From NCBI GenBank assembly GCA_025059915.1, contig JANXDD010000002.1:1-32173 (forward strand): a DNA stretch of 32,173 nucleotides. Direction: 5' to 3'. Origin of the DNA: Bacteroidia bacterium. GTDB taxonomy: Bacteria; Bacteroidota; Bacteroidia; SpSt-205. This document shows positions 8,001 to 15,865 of the stretch, piece by piece. A program made the translations under genes and the position numbers. Numbering within the stretch: position 1 is the first letter of the stretch; each line of letters opens with the position of its first letter. The notes below the pieces were generated by a model. The model was not told where the DNA came from and made no database searches. It saw only the letters and a list, made by a program, of their open reading frames with translations.

Positions 8001-11000
8001 GTATGGACGGCCTGGGAGTACGGACTTTATTTTCTGTACCACTGATGCATATGCTACCAATCCCGCCGCTAACTGTCCGATAGGCACGATAAACACGGCT
8101 CCTGCAGGAGATGCCCCTCCCACTGTTCTGCCCAATCGTCGTCGCAATTTGTGGTACACTTTTGTAGCTGGAGGAAATGTACGCGTTCATGTAAGGGTCT
8201 ATGCAAGGACGCCGGGTACCACCGAGCAGCCAGCTTTTGCTGTCTATGAAAGCGATGATCCTATTGCAGCCTTTCCCAGTAGTGTAGATTCTACTTTGCC
8301 TGATGGGCTTACGCTGGTTGCTTCTTCCCAGGACTACTGGTGGTGCTGCGACCAATATTCTGGGGTGAGTTTTCAGCGAGATGGTTGTAAACCTCCCCGA
8401 CGGTACTATGTAGTCGTGTATCGCAATACATGTGGAAAGGAGCCTAACATTCAAATAGAAGTTGGTGTGCGCCTGGAACCTCTGCCAGGCGGAGGGGTCA
8501 ATTACGACCACTATTCAGAGGCTAATGTAATCACAGGCAATCCCACTACTCAATGCGATTTACCCTATACTTGGGCTCCTCTTTCGGCGGGAACTTACAT
8601 GGGCTGTCAAGGGGATCTGACCTGCGCAACTAAGGATCCGACAGACCAAAACACTTGCGGCACGCGCACAATCTGGTATGCCTTTGAGTCTGCTATCACA
8701 GGGTATGTCTTTATAAATTACGACAGACCTGGCGTCAGCCAATATAACTTCAATCCCGATGACGTTCAACTTTACTATCAAGCGGTACCGGGCGACTCTA
8801 GCGCTACCGGGCTTGTCCGAGTACCGCTTACAGGAGTATGGCAGACGCATCCAGATTTAGGGAATCGGTACTGGGGGCGAGGATGCGTAAGGCCAGGACG
8901 GTATTATCTGATGTTCACTGGCTGTAATCATCTGGGGTTAGTAGTACCGAGAATATGGCTACAGCGTCATTTAGGCGACTTTTGTCAAGATTCGGTTTCA
9001 ATTTCAGTCCCTTCTGCGGGGGGGCCCTATTCTACAAATCTCACCATCAGCTGCTTCACCATCGGTGAAGGAGCAGGGGAAGCAGATACAATTATGGCCT
9101 GCTTCGGTACTCCGGTGGGTAAGAAGTCTGCTTGGGTGCTGGTGAATAATCTCACTACTGATACGATGGATTTTGACGTGCAGATTATAGAAAATACGAC
9201 AGCGCTTGGAAGTCAGGTGCTCTATCGTGTCCTTACAGGAAATTGTAGCATGATGAATCAGGAGGAATGCGTAGCAGAAGGGACTTACATAACCTTACAC
9301 TTGAAGTGTCGTCCTCCTCTAAAGAGCTTTTGGATTCAGGTTGTTCTTCCTGAGTGGGCTACAGGGGATATTACCGTGAGCGTTACAGCTAATCGCATTC
9401 AGCAGGCATGCGTACCCCCGAATCCTGAGAAGCCGAGAGCAAACTTTGATTTTGTAAATACTTGCTTAGGACAAACAACGCAATTTTTGAACTACTCATC
9501 GGTCGGACCCGACATACAGTACTACTGGACCTTCGGGGATGGGGCATCTTCCACCCATTTCCAACCCCAGCATACTTATGCTGCGGCTGACACTTATCGG
9601 GTCTGCCTTGCAGTAACAAATGGGATTCAATCTGATACCGCCTGCCGCTTTTTGATTATTTATCCCAATCCTGGGGTGAGTGTGAGCATGTCTCCTTCTA
9701 GTCCTGTATGGGTGGGAGTACCTATTATTTTCACTCCGACTTATTCTGATACAGTGAGTGGAGCAGGGGCGGCGATTTATTGGAACTTCTGTGCTGGAGG
9801 AAGCTCTGGATGTGGGGCTTCTCAGATAGACTTTTTGGGGCCTCAGCCTCCCCCAGTGAGCTATTCTACTTCGGGGCGCAAACGGGTCTGTGTGACAGTA
9901 ACGAATGGAGGGTTATGTGATTCTACTTTCTGTATAGAGTTTGATGTGATATTGCCGCCACCGCGGGGGGGGCCGTATGATGGCTCTGCGAGCGCAGTTG
10001 TGACAGCGGCCTGTCCTACTTTCAGTTATGTAGGGGGGCCGTATGATGGGGCAGCAGTAGCATTTCGGGGCTCTATGTGCATGCTGCCAGTAGCTGGAGG
10101 ACCTTATGATGGGTCTGCCAGTGCGATATTGGTAGCGGGGTGCCCTGCTTGGAGCTATGTAGGGGGGCCTTACGACGGAGCAGCGACGAGCTTTGTCGGC
10201 TCAATATGTTGGGCTGTCACGCAATACACTGGTGGGCCCTATGATGGTGCAGCCGTAGCTTCTTTAGTCAGTTGTCCGCCTCCAGTTCATCCATATGCGG
10301 GTGGGCCATATGATGGGTCGGCAGACCAAATTGTGATAGCCTCTTGCTCGCTGGTGAGTTTGAATGGAGGCCCGTATGACGGGGCGGCGACGATGTTTAT
10401 AGGCTCTACTTGTCTATCGCCCATAGCGGGAGGACCATACGATGGCTCAGCGACTCAAGTTTGGGTTGGCGCTTGTCCTGGACTCAGCTATGCAGGAGGG
10501 CCGTACGATGGATCTGCGACTCAGATTGTTTTGGGAGGATGTGTGTGGCCTGTTGCAGGCGGTCCGTATGATGGGGCAGCGACAGCGTTCTTCAACACCC
10601 TCGTCGCTTCGGCAAAGGATACCACCGTATGTGCGGGAAGCACAGTTACTCTCGTAGCGGGGGGACCTTCCAATTGGTATCTTGTTCCTTCAGGGGGCAC
10701 ACCAGTTGCTTCTAATACCTCGTCTTTGACTATTTCGCCTCTCAACCATTCTCAGCTTTACTGGTTGGAAAATTCCTGTACTGCCCAGCGGGTACCGGTG
10801 GCTGCAATTGCTTTGCCTCAACTGAATGGACAAATCTCTGTCAGTCCTACGCCTCACTGTGTGGGTCAGCCTGTTACTTTCACGAATCAAACGCTTGTTT
10901 CGGGGACGAGTCAGCCCAGTTTCGGTTCTCTCATCACAAGCTTTGGAACCCACGGGACAGTGCCAGCGGCAAGTCAGCTCACTTTCTCCTCCGTTCAAAC

Positions 11001-12111
11001 TGCAAACTTTTCACAGCTGGGTGATGGTATCTACCAAAACGGTACAGCATGGACGGCAGGTAATTCCGGGGCTGGCACCCAATGGGCGATGTGGCGCTAT
11101 CCCATACCTCGTAGCGTGAATCGCATTGTATTCTGGGCCTGTCAGAGCTGCCCTAATGCTGCTCAACGGCTTCCACGCTATGCCAGACTTTACTATAACG
11201 ATGGCAGCGGCTGGAAGTTAGCGAAGGCTTTCTCCTTCGCTCCGGGCACATATGTGTATGATAGTGGAATCTTTACGGAGACGCAGGTCATCTTTGCGCA
11301 GTTGTGGCGGCTGGAGCTTGATGTATCAGCGGCTAATGCGCCAAGTTTCGGAGAATTTCAAGTTTATTCCAGTTCCCCTGTCATAGGAGGCCATGTACAA
11401 TGGAGCTGTGATGGCGGAAATACATGGACCGCAGGCAATTCTCATTCATGTACATGGAGTACGCCAGGCACGAAGACTATCACGATGGTAGTGAATGCAC
11501 CTGGAGCTTGTCCAGATACTGTCCAGCAGACGGTAAGTATAGCCAACTGTGGTCCTTTGCCAGCTATTCAGAGTATTTTGGCGGCTTATCCGACTTCTCA
11601 GGCTCATGTTCGTCTTCTCTGGCAGACCAACGTGCCTATTGAATATGCGGTGCTGGAGAAAAAAACTGATACGGGATGGACGGCTATTTATCGTCATGAA
11701 GTGCGGGGGGCTACTACTTTTGGCTGGATAGATAGCTTCCCGACTTTTGAAGGTAATAACCTTTACCGCGTAGTTAGCGAACATGGTGTAGGGCAGCTTA
11801 TATACAGTAATGTAGCTGAGGTGCGTTTTGCTGAGGGAGGGGAGGCTGTGGAAGAGTTTCTCCGAGCCTTCCCTAATCCAGTAACGGAGCAGCTGACAGT
11901 GCAGTTTGGGGTTAGCACAGAGGCTTACATCAGCATTCGGGTTTATGATGCGAGGGGAGCTTTGGTCGCTTACCTTACGCCTGAGCAATATAAAGCAGGA
12001 CTTCATGAGAAGAAAATAGATACCCGCAGCTGGGCAACAGGCGTCTATACTCTGCAATTCCTAAAAGGCGAAAGGGAGCATACCTTGAAGCTTCTCAAGA
12101 TAGTCCCATAG
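5050..12111 (+). CDS. giant secreted multidomain protein with T9SS type A sorting domain
   Basis: The 2353-residue protein has a signal peptide (RWRWIIGWVGVLLAQ); the start may be the ATG at 5050 or at 5056. Residues about 20-1460 hold roughly nine Cys-rich beta modules of 140-170 residues. Each ends in a variant of C-x-x-PG-x-Y-x-x-V: near 132 (ACLSRGWYMVQV), 293, 446 (NCLPAGTYTVQV), 607, 762 (ACMEPGWYTFV), 918, 1117, 1278 and 1406. A PKD domain (1462-1537, YYWTFGDGAS) and a second PKD-like domain follow. Next come ten GGPYDG repeats (1640-1854), an Ig-like segment (DTTVCAGSTVTLVA), a discoidin-like segment, another PKD-like segment and an Fn3-like segment. The sorting domain is 2268-2353 (FPNPVTEQLTVQF to the end). 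Known family logic: T9SS exports such cargo and often anchors it to the cell surface. Inference: an adhesin or surface-layer protein; no catalytic domain was seen. Confidence 0.85.
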   Translation: MPMRWRWIIGWVGVLLAQPPANDNCANGSFISFGSPHEPYAVGTFYSQVVDITHATLQAGEYVPPGVPNGKTVWYRFYLPTTRTVRIVLRQVGNTIDPTHAGWTLYRADACLPTSAQRVDPPIVLMEGYTHACLSRGWYMVQVGANLAASGQVFLELIVSPPSVSAGAEAEYDHMVTAQNLGVLTTSSSSVLVKDVAFDFACQSVSKGEAICDNDSSWSKSSWHVFRTDAHVDWVGIELAEDPWDNTDPSPREWRLFLYQGNALTDSAAGLTLIQGCIPLIQNNSTTSARYDWLCQLQPNTYYSIKILGRTTYANRVRLRLYERGSQPPISYNPLTIPITHQLGALTFGPTYTVNDYWGCQSRISSSPCGGLGSSVTPDDTIGDFDLALYYTFTLSGAAHVRFWYSEPWGWYYCMGGVRFRIFEGTPASNGCNLTLRAVVDNDGWANCLPAGTYTVQVLARINRSVLWNLCRSPYAALGLPVSFHMQLGSTPQQLFGLHNRPQEADAINGGLPLTPGVTYYAQWDTLDCRTTVLPAGDVCEPTNNRAIYRVVRVDQEGILEIGGGNWWRFRYRLYRGDARIEPIVGGRIQNLIDQVGCQDLYWPVKVCVTPGYYTLVSFGDDMDIGERDRPWFRFHVFPPGERRFYTPAAPVSLPGSPDPRPNVEEVGTIGGSTHSLTATWTRVTCENNPLTILGYPPCGGATKQFYWEVYIAEPSLITFSPQYAYVAWPELGITGWRTFRGRISDGSLTSLYRDCHGSYTACMEPGWYTFVAYAVGGTYTNPSYSNGRGGAIGNRIWFVISRDPRVQKYGTFATAHRPGNLDWVPHYTYAPNQHRSYALDWEFWSCANNLPFPSGITPCGAGQNRVSYRVFSVTRPSYLVIFQDGCYSSSRLYQGDITAMGPPYTIIHDCFSGTGRICWVPPGTYTLVTFASDACVGFTYTPTIYVDSVGYSLYNYAAQAYDFGVLPADNVEYRARPGDPLGPYGRPGSTDFIFCTTDAYATNPAANCPIGTINTAPAGDAPPTVLPNRRRNLWYTFVAGGNVRVHVRVYARTPGTTEQPAFAVYESDDPIAAFPSSVDSTLPDGLTLVASSQDYWWCCDQYSGVSFQRDGCKPPRRYYVVVYRNTCGKEPNIQIEVGVRLEPLPGGGVNYDHYSEANVITGNPTTQCDLPYTWAPLSAGTYMGCQGDLTCATKDPTDQNTCGTRTIWYAFESAITGYVFINYDRPGVSQYNFNPDDVQLYYQAVPGDSSATGLVRVPLTGVWQTHPDLGNRYWGRGCVRPGRYYLMFTGCNHLGLVVPRIWLQRHLGDFCQDSVSISVPSAGGPYSTNLTISCFTIGEGAGEADTIMACFGTPVGKKSAWVLVNNLTTDTMDFDVQIIENTTALGSQVLYRVLTGNCSMMNQEECVAEGTYITLHLKCRPPLKSFWIQVVLPEWATGDITVSVTANRIQQACVPPNPEKPRANFDFVNTCLGQTTQFLNYSSVGPDIQYYWTFGDGASSTHFQPQHTYAAADTYRVCLAVTNGIQSDTACRFLIIYPNPGVSVSMSPSSPVWVGVPIIFTPTYSDTVSGAGAAIYWNFCAGGSSGCGASQIDFLGPQPPPVSYSTSGRKRVCVTVTNGGLCDSTFCIEFDVILPPPRGGPYDGSASAVVTAACPTFSYVGGPYDGAAVAFRGSMCMLPVAGGPYDGSASAILVAGCPAWSYVGGPYDGAATSFVGSICWAVTQYTGGPYDGAAVASLVSCPPPVHPYAGGPYDGSADQIVIASCSLVSLNGGPYDGAATMFIGSTCLSPIAGGPYDGSATQVWVGACPGLSYAGGPYDGSATQIVLGGCVWPVAGGPYDGAATAFFNTLVASAKDTTVCAGSTVTLVAGGPSNWYLVPSGGTPVASNTSSLTISPLNHSQLYWLENSCTAQRVPVAAIALPQLNGQISVSPTPHCVGQPVTFTNQTLVSGTSQPSFGSLITSFGTHGTVPAASQLTFSSVQTANFSQLGDGIYQNGTAWTAGNSGAGTQWAMWRYPIPRSVNRIVFWACQSCPNAAQRLPRYARLYYNDGSGWKLAKAFSFAPGTYVYDSGIFTETQVIFAQLWRLELDVSAANAPSFGEFQVYSSSPVIGGHVQWSCDGGNTWTAGNSHSCTWSTPGTKTITMVVNAPGACPDTVQQTVSIANCGPLPAIQSILAAYPTSQAHVRLLWQTNVPIEYAVLEKKTDTGWTAIYRHEVRGATTFGWIDSFPTFEGNNLYRVVSEHGVGQLIYSNVAEVRFAEGGEAVEEFLRAFPNPVTEQLTVQFGVSTEAYISIRVYDARGALVAYLTPEQYKAGLHEKKIDTRSWATGVYTLQFLKGEREHTLKLLKIVP
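9967..10602 (+). repeat. ten in-frame GGPYDG repeats inside the giant protein
   Basis: GGPYDG recurs ten times with starts at 9967, 10033, 10096, 10162, 10231, 10300, 10366, 10429, 10495 and 10558, that is, periods of 63, 66 or 69 bases (21-23 residues). Two flavours tend to alternate. One is GGPYDGSA followed by a V/I-rich strand and a Cys. The other is GGPYDGAA followed by F-x-G-S-x-C and often PVA/PIA. The copies use different synonymous codons (for example CCGTATGATGG against CCTTACGACGG), so they are maintained as protein rather than as recent DNA duplications. Confidence 0.9.
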
Positions 12112-12153
12112 GAGCGGTTTTTTCCGGCGAGCAAGCCTGAGGGAGGAGAGCGC

Positions 12154-12186
12154 ACTGGGAGCAGCTATGCTCCCAGTTTTTATTTT
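12154..12186 (+). terminator. strong intrinsic terminator after the giant gene
   Basis: ACTGGGAGCA (12154-12163), loop GCTA, and TGCTCCCAGT (12168-12177) form a perfect 10-base-pair stem, followed by TTTTATTTT to 12186. It lies 42 bases after the stop of the T9SS cargo gene and ends the surface-protein transcript. It precedes the 3' end of the convergent mlaF gene; the minus-strand orientation has no good T-tract, so it acts mainly on the plus strand. Confidence 0.85.
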
Positions 12187-12249
12187 GGGAAAAAACTGAG
12201 TTTCCTATGCCTGCGTAGCAAAGTCAATAGCTCAGCCCCCCTTTCACTC

Positions 12250-13002
12250 TTATGCCCTGACTAATCCCGAGGCTTTGAGGAATGCTTGAAGATTAGAGGG
12301 AAGGGCTGCAATCTCACGGAGCATATCTTCCTTAGAGCCCTGCCACTCTGCTCGCCCCTCGTATAAGAAGAGAATACGCTGCCCCATGTCCATCACACTT
12401 TTGAGGTCATGGGTTACGACCACGGTAGTCGTGTGGAATTCTTCTGTCAGCTCCTGTATAAGCTCATCTATCCTTCGCGCCGTGAGGGGGTCTAAACCAG
12501 AGTTAGGCTCATCGCAAAAAAGGTACTGGGGATTTAGGGCGATAGCTCGGGCAAGGCCTACCCGCCGTTTCATACCGCCAGACAGCTGAGCGGGATATTT
12601 TTCCTGCGTGCCTGCCAGGCCCACCCGTTCTAAGCAATAAGCCACCCTATCTTGAATCTCCGCTTCACTTTGCTGGGTGAAAACTCTCAGGGGAAAAGCT
12701 ACATTTTCTCCCACCGTCATAGAGTCAAAAAGAGCAGAGGACTGGAAGAGCATGCCTAAGTTACGAAGAATGTTACGCTTCTCCTCTGGCGAAAGGTCCA
12801 GGAAGTTTATATCCCCAAAATACACTTTCCCCTCTTCTGGGGTGATTAGCCCTACGATGCACTTGAGGAGGACGGTTTTTCCACAGCCGCTCGGACCGAT
12901 GATCATATTCACCTGTCCGGGCTGAAAGGTGAAAGATATATCATGAAGCACGTGCTGCCGGCCGAACCATTTAGAGATATGCTCTATCCGCAGCTGACTC
13001 AT
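12250..13002 (-). CDS. mlaF: ABC transporter ATPase, MlaF/phospholipid-transport type
   Basis: A 250-residue ABC ATPase with Walker A GPSGCGKT (36-43), Q-loop LFQSSALFDSMTVGENV (about 85-101), signature LSGGMKRRVGLARA (140-152), Walker B LFCDEP (Asp164, Glu165) and H-loop His198. The SALFDSMTVGENVAFPL stretch is typical of MlaF-type ATPases, which power lipid movement between inner and outer membranes. Its ATG overlaps the stop of mlaE (ATGA, 12999-13002), indicating translational coupling. It is the last gene of the operon. No MlaD-type substrate-binding gene follows; the next gene is convergent. The symbol is by family, with the exact substrate unproven. Confidence 0.9.
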   Translation of the reverse strand: MSQLRIEHISKWFGRQHVLHDISFTFQPGQVNMIIGPSGCGKTVLLKCIVGLITPEEGKVYFGDINFLDLSPEEKRNILRNLGMLFQSSALFDSMTVGENVAFPLRVFTQQSEAEIQDRVAYCLERVGLAGTQEKYPAQLSGGMKRRVGLARAIALNPQYLFCDEPNSGLDPLTARRIDELIQELTEEFHTTTVVVTHDLKSVMDMGQRILFLYEGRAEWQGSKEDMLREIAALPSNLQAFLKASGLVRA

Positions 13003-13754
13003 AGAAGAAGCTGCGCCAAAACATAATCCGCCACCAGTATCATGAGAGAGCTTATCACGACCGCCCGGGTGCTGGCATTGCCCACTTCTAAAGCACCTCC
13101 CCGCACATAGTATCCTTGATAGGCAGATACAGTAGAGATGATGAACCCAAAGGTAAAAGCCTTGATTAGCATGAATATGATTTGGAAATCTTCATAGAAG
13201 CTGCGGATGCCAATCACAAATTGGGTGGGGTTGACAGCGCCAGAAATCATGCCCGCCAAAATGCCCCCCACATGAATGATAAAGCAAGAGTAGATCACTA
13301 AGACGGGGAAGAAAATGATTGCTCCGAAAAGCCTTGGGAGGATGAGATAGGTGGCAGAGTTTATTCCCATGACTTCTAATGCGTCAATTTGCTCACTGAC
13401 GCGCATAGAGCCTATCTGAGAGGCGATATTAGACCCTACTCGTCCTGCCAGAACCAGAGAAGTGATAGTTGGGGCAAGTTCCAATATGGCTGAAGTAGAG
13501 ACTATCGCGCCAATAGTAGATTTAGGGATAAAGGGAGACACGATTTGATAGGCGGTCTGGACGGTAGTTACAGCGCCAGTAAAGAGAGAGATGATGGTTA
13601 CGAGGAATAAGCTATCCCGCCCTATTTTGATGGACTCAAAAGTCCAGAGTTCCCAATAGAGGCGAAACCGCAGCAGGCCAGTAAAACTGCGCCTAAGAAG
13701 AAGGAGATATTCCCCAAAGCTTTCAAACCCTTTCAGAATGAGATTCATAAGCAT
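12999..13754 (-). CDS. mlaE: ABC transporter permease, MlaE family
   Basis: The 251-residue integral inner-membrane protein (249 if the second ATG at 13748 is used) has an MlaE core. Its hallmark is the block VLAGRVGSNIASQIGSMRVS followed by EQIDALEVMGINSATYLILPR, and there are several hydrophobic helices. With MlaF it would form a lipid-transport ABC core. Its start lies inside the 3' end of the histidine-kinase gene, overlapping by 26-32 bases, and its stop overlaps the mlaF start. It is thus tied translationally to the kinase upstream and the ATPase downstream. The periplasmic MlaD partner is absent from the window. Confidence 0.9.
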   Translation of the reverse strand: MLMNLILKGFESFGEYLLLLRRSFTGLLRFRLYWELWTFESIKIGRDSLFLVTIISLFTGAVTTVQTAYQIVSPFIPKSTIGAIVSTSAILELAPTITSLVLAGRVGSNIASQIGSMRVSEQIDALEVMGINSATYLILPRLFGAIIFFPVLVIYSCFIIHVGGILAGMISGAVNPTQFVIGIRSFYEDFQIIFMLIKAFTFGFIISTVSAYQGYYVRGGALEVGNASTRAVVISSLMILVADYVLAQLLL

Positions 13755-15369
13755 ACCAGTCTGGGGATTGAAGAATCAGGGGTAAGGTTACGGTAAAGGT
13801 CGTGCGTCCTGGCTGACTTTCCACAGTGATATTCCCCCTATGCTTCTGTACAATGCGCCTGCAGATGTCTAACCCCAATCCTGTACCTTCTCCCTTAGGT
13901 TTTGTAGTAAAGAAGGGCTCAAAAATACGGGGCAAGATTTCAGGGGGGATGCCAGGACCGGTATCGGTGAAAGAGACTGAGAGTTGATTAGACATAAGGC
14001 GAGCTTCTATGTAAAGGTCGCCGCGGCCTTGCATGGCTTGAATGGCATTTTGTATGAGGTTAGTCCAGACCTGTCCTATTTCGTCTGAAAATAAGTACAG
14101 AGGGGGTAGATGAGGGTCATATTCGGTATGCACGGTGATGCCTTGTTTGAGCTGATTCTGGTAGAGAGTAAGGATGGTCTCTATGGATTCCTCTATGCGA
14201 GTGAGAGTGGGCTTGGTGTGGTCGGTAGTGTGAGCATAGCTTTTTAGGGCAAAAACGGTCTTTCGGGTGCGATTAGCCGCGGTAACGATATTTTCCAGCT
14301 GCAGCTTGAGCTGTCCGAAAAGGTAAAGAATATCCAACCCCTCTGGCGCTGTGAGGGTAGGGAGGAGAGGTGTAAGGTCCTCAGTGATGAGGCCGGCTTC
14401 TACGAGGCGGCGGGCTACAGTTTCAGCTTCAGGTATGCCGTGGGCCTCTAACTCATTTAGGTACCGCTTTCTCAAGGCGCGTTCTTCTTTGGAGGTAAGA
14501 AGGGGACGCTGCCCCTCTTGGAAGTAGCTTTGAAGCCATCTCAGCGCATGGACGAGATTTTCCGGGGCATTGGTAGCGGCTTGACTGAGGAGGTGAAGGA
14601 GCTGAGGAAGGGCTTCCAGTAAAGTCTCTGCAGAGCCTTTGACAGCGCCTAACGGGCTATTAATTTCATGAGCGACGCCGGCGACCAGCTGCCCCAGGGC
14701 CGCCATTTTTTCAGAAAGAATAAGCTGTTGCTGCGCTGATCTCAGCTCTCGTAGAGTTTCTTGGAGTTCTTGTGTGCGCTTCTGGACGCGCTCTTCCAAT
14801 GACGCATTGAGGGAATTTAGCTCTGCCTGGGCCTCTTCTAAGCGAGCGAGATTTTCCTGAAGGAGGGCATTTTGTCTCTGCTGTTCTTTCAAAAGGCGTT
14901 GGATGCGCTGCTGCTGAAATACATTGCTGATGAGCATGCCCAGAAGGCGCTTGTTATCCTCCAGCCAGGAAAGTTCTTGAGGGGAGAAGTCCCTTAGCAG
15001 AAGGGCTTCAGTTACCGCCCACGTCTGTCCCTGATACACCCACGGGTAGATCCAGTGATATTTGGGGGAGACAGAGCCGAAGCCGTAGCTTTGAGGTGGG
15101 ATGCCTTCTGGCTGATATAGGAATGCCCGCTGCTGGCGCGCTGCCTCGCCTATGAGCCCTTCTCCCCACGCCAGCGAAGAAAGATTAGGAGCAGCTATTC
15201 CGTAGCCTACGATGTATTCTATCTTTTCCGCTTCTATGACGCCATACAAAGCTGAAGAAAGGATGGGAAGGGAGTGGCGCAGCGTGTGAAGGAACCGAAG
15301 TCCCCATGAATCTATACTATCCTCAGGTCTCCAAGCCAATTCCGCAATGAATCCAAATCCTTCATTCAT
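13723..15369 (-). CDS. soluble histidine kinase with GAF-like sensor and split DHp domain
   Basis: The 548-residue protein has no membrane segment. Residues about 20-150 look like a GAF-type sensor (EYIVGYGIAAPNLSSLAWGE, then GLIGEAARQQRAFL), although divergent. A coiled coil spans about 150-215. The phosphoacceptor motif is AHEINSPLGAVKG with His234. About 125 residues separate it from a second helical segment (NIVTAANRTRKTVFALKSYA, 360-379). Then come N-box NLIQNAIQAM (437-446), G1 DTGPGIPPEI (469-478), F-box FEPFFTTK and G2 GEGTGLGL (493-500). In ordinary kinases the two DHp helices are joined by a short turn, so residues about 250-355 look like an insertion. It has no receiver domain of its own; two receivers lie just upstream in the operon. 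The ATG overlaps the stop of the 34-codon peptide gene. Confidence 0.92.
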   Translation of the reverse strand: MNEGFGFIAELAWRPEDSIDSWGLRFLHTLRHSLPILSSALYGVIEAEKIEYIVGYGIAAPNLSSLAWGEGLIGEAARQQRAFLYQPEGIPPQSYGFGSVSPKYHWIYPWVYQGQTWAVTEALLLRDFSPQELSWLEDNKRLLGMLISNVFQQQRIQRLLKEQQRQNALLQENLARLEEAQAELNSLNASLEERVQKRTQELQETLRELRSAQQQLILSEKMAALGQLVAGVAHEINSPLGAVKGSAETLLEALPQLLHLLSQAATNAPENLVHALRWLQSYFQEGQRPLLTSKEERALRKRYLNELEAHGIPEAETVARRLVEAGLITEDLTPLLPTLTAPEGLDILYLFGQLKLQLENIVTAANRTRKTVFALKSYAHTTDHTKPTLTRIEESIETILTLYQNQLKQGITVHTEYDPHLPPLYLFSDEIGQVWTNLIQNAIQAMQGRGDLYIEARLMSNQLSVSFTDTGPGIPPEILPRIFEPFFTTKPKGEGTGLGLDICRRIVQKHRGNITVESQPGRTTFTVTLPLILQSPDWYAYESHSERV

Positions 15370-15470
15370 CTGCTGCAGAAATAGAGGCTTAGGGCAGGGA
15401 CGATTAGCCAGGCTAAGCCTTTAAGAAGGAAAAATAGAAATACGCCGATACCTCCTCGCTTAAGCCACAC
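15366..15470 (-). CDS. 34-residue single-pass membrane peptide within the operon
   Basis: A short frame starts at GTG (15470-15468), two bases after the stop of the second receiver gene, and ends at TGA (15366-15368). That TGA overlaps the kinase ATG as ATGA, exactly the spacing used by its neighbours. The product begins VWLKRGGIGVFLFFLL and ends ALSLYFCSR. It has a basic N-terminus followed by about 24 hydrophobic residues with a central Lys-Gly, so a single transmembrane helix is expected. I do not recognise the family. The fit between two coupled genes and the strongly membrane-like composition support a real gene; GTG start and small size keep it uncertain. It could be a membrane tether or regulator for the soluble kinase or the Mla permease. 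Confidence 0.6.
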   Translation of the reverse strand: MWLKRGGIGVFLFFLLKGLAWLIVPALSLYFCSR

Positions 15471-15472
15471 TT

Positions 15473-15865
15473 TCAGGCGGGAAGGACCTGTTGTATCTGG
15501 GACAGGAGGGCGTTGCGTTCCCATGGTTTGCGAATAAAAGCAAAAAGATTGGCATAGCGTTGGGCTCGCTGAATCGCCTCATCATCCGCATAGGCAGAGA
15601 GCATGATAAGCCGAATGTCTGGATAATGGGTAGCTACTCGGATAAGAAAGCTATCCCCTTTTTCCAAAGGCATCAGCCAATCGCTAATAAGGAGAACGAT
15701 TCGCTTTTGGGTTTCCTTGTACTCTTGGATGAGTTCCCAGGCCTCTTCTGCGCTTTGGGCGGTTTCATACTCATATTTATCCCCGAAGGCTGACCGCACC
15801 TGCCCTAAAAGAGTGTCTAGCACTAACTTCTCATCATCTACGAAAAGGATGACAGGGCGGCTCAT
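15473..15865 (-). CDS. CheY-like single-domain response regulator (second of a tandem pair)
   Basis: A 130-residue stand-alone receiver. The acidic pocket is Asp10-Asp11 (FVDDEK), the phospho-acceptor is Asp62 in LLISDWLMP, the switch Ser is in MLSAY and the conserved Lys is in RKPW. It has no output domain. It is a clear paralogue of the gene just upstream: same length, Asp62 at the same position, shared DDEK-V-L-x-TL, SAEEA and SDWLMP/CDWLMP blocks. Its ATG overlaps the upstream stop (ATGA at 15862-15865). Likely phosphorylated by the kinase two genes downstream; the target is unknown. Confidence 0.92.
   Translation of the reverse strand: MSRPVILFVDDEKLVLDTLLGQVRSAFGDKYEYETAQSAEEAWELIQEYKETQKRIVLLISDWLMPLEKGDSFLIRVATHYPDIRLIMLSAYADDEAIQRAQRYANLFAFIRKPWERNALLSQIQQVLPA

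Noticed and set aside
9967-10602. GGPYDG array as a CRISPR or DNA-level tandem repeat
   Set aside because: Units are in frame, of variable length and differ at synonymous positions; no constant DNA repeat or spacer structure.
11446-12057. 203-codon minus-strand frame opposite the end of the giant gene
   Set aside because: It lies fully antisense to the Fn3-like and T9SS sorting domains, has no family features and no promoter; the same holds for other long antisense frames between 5700 and 8900.
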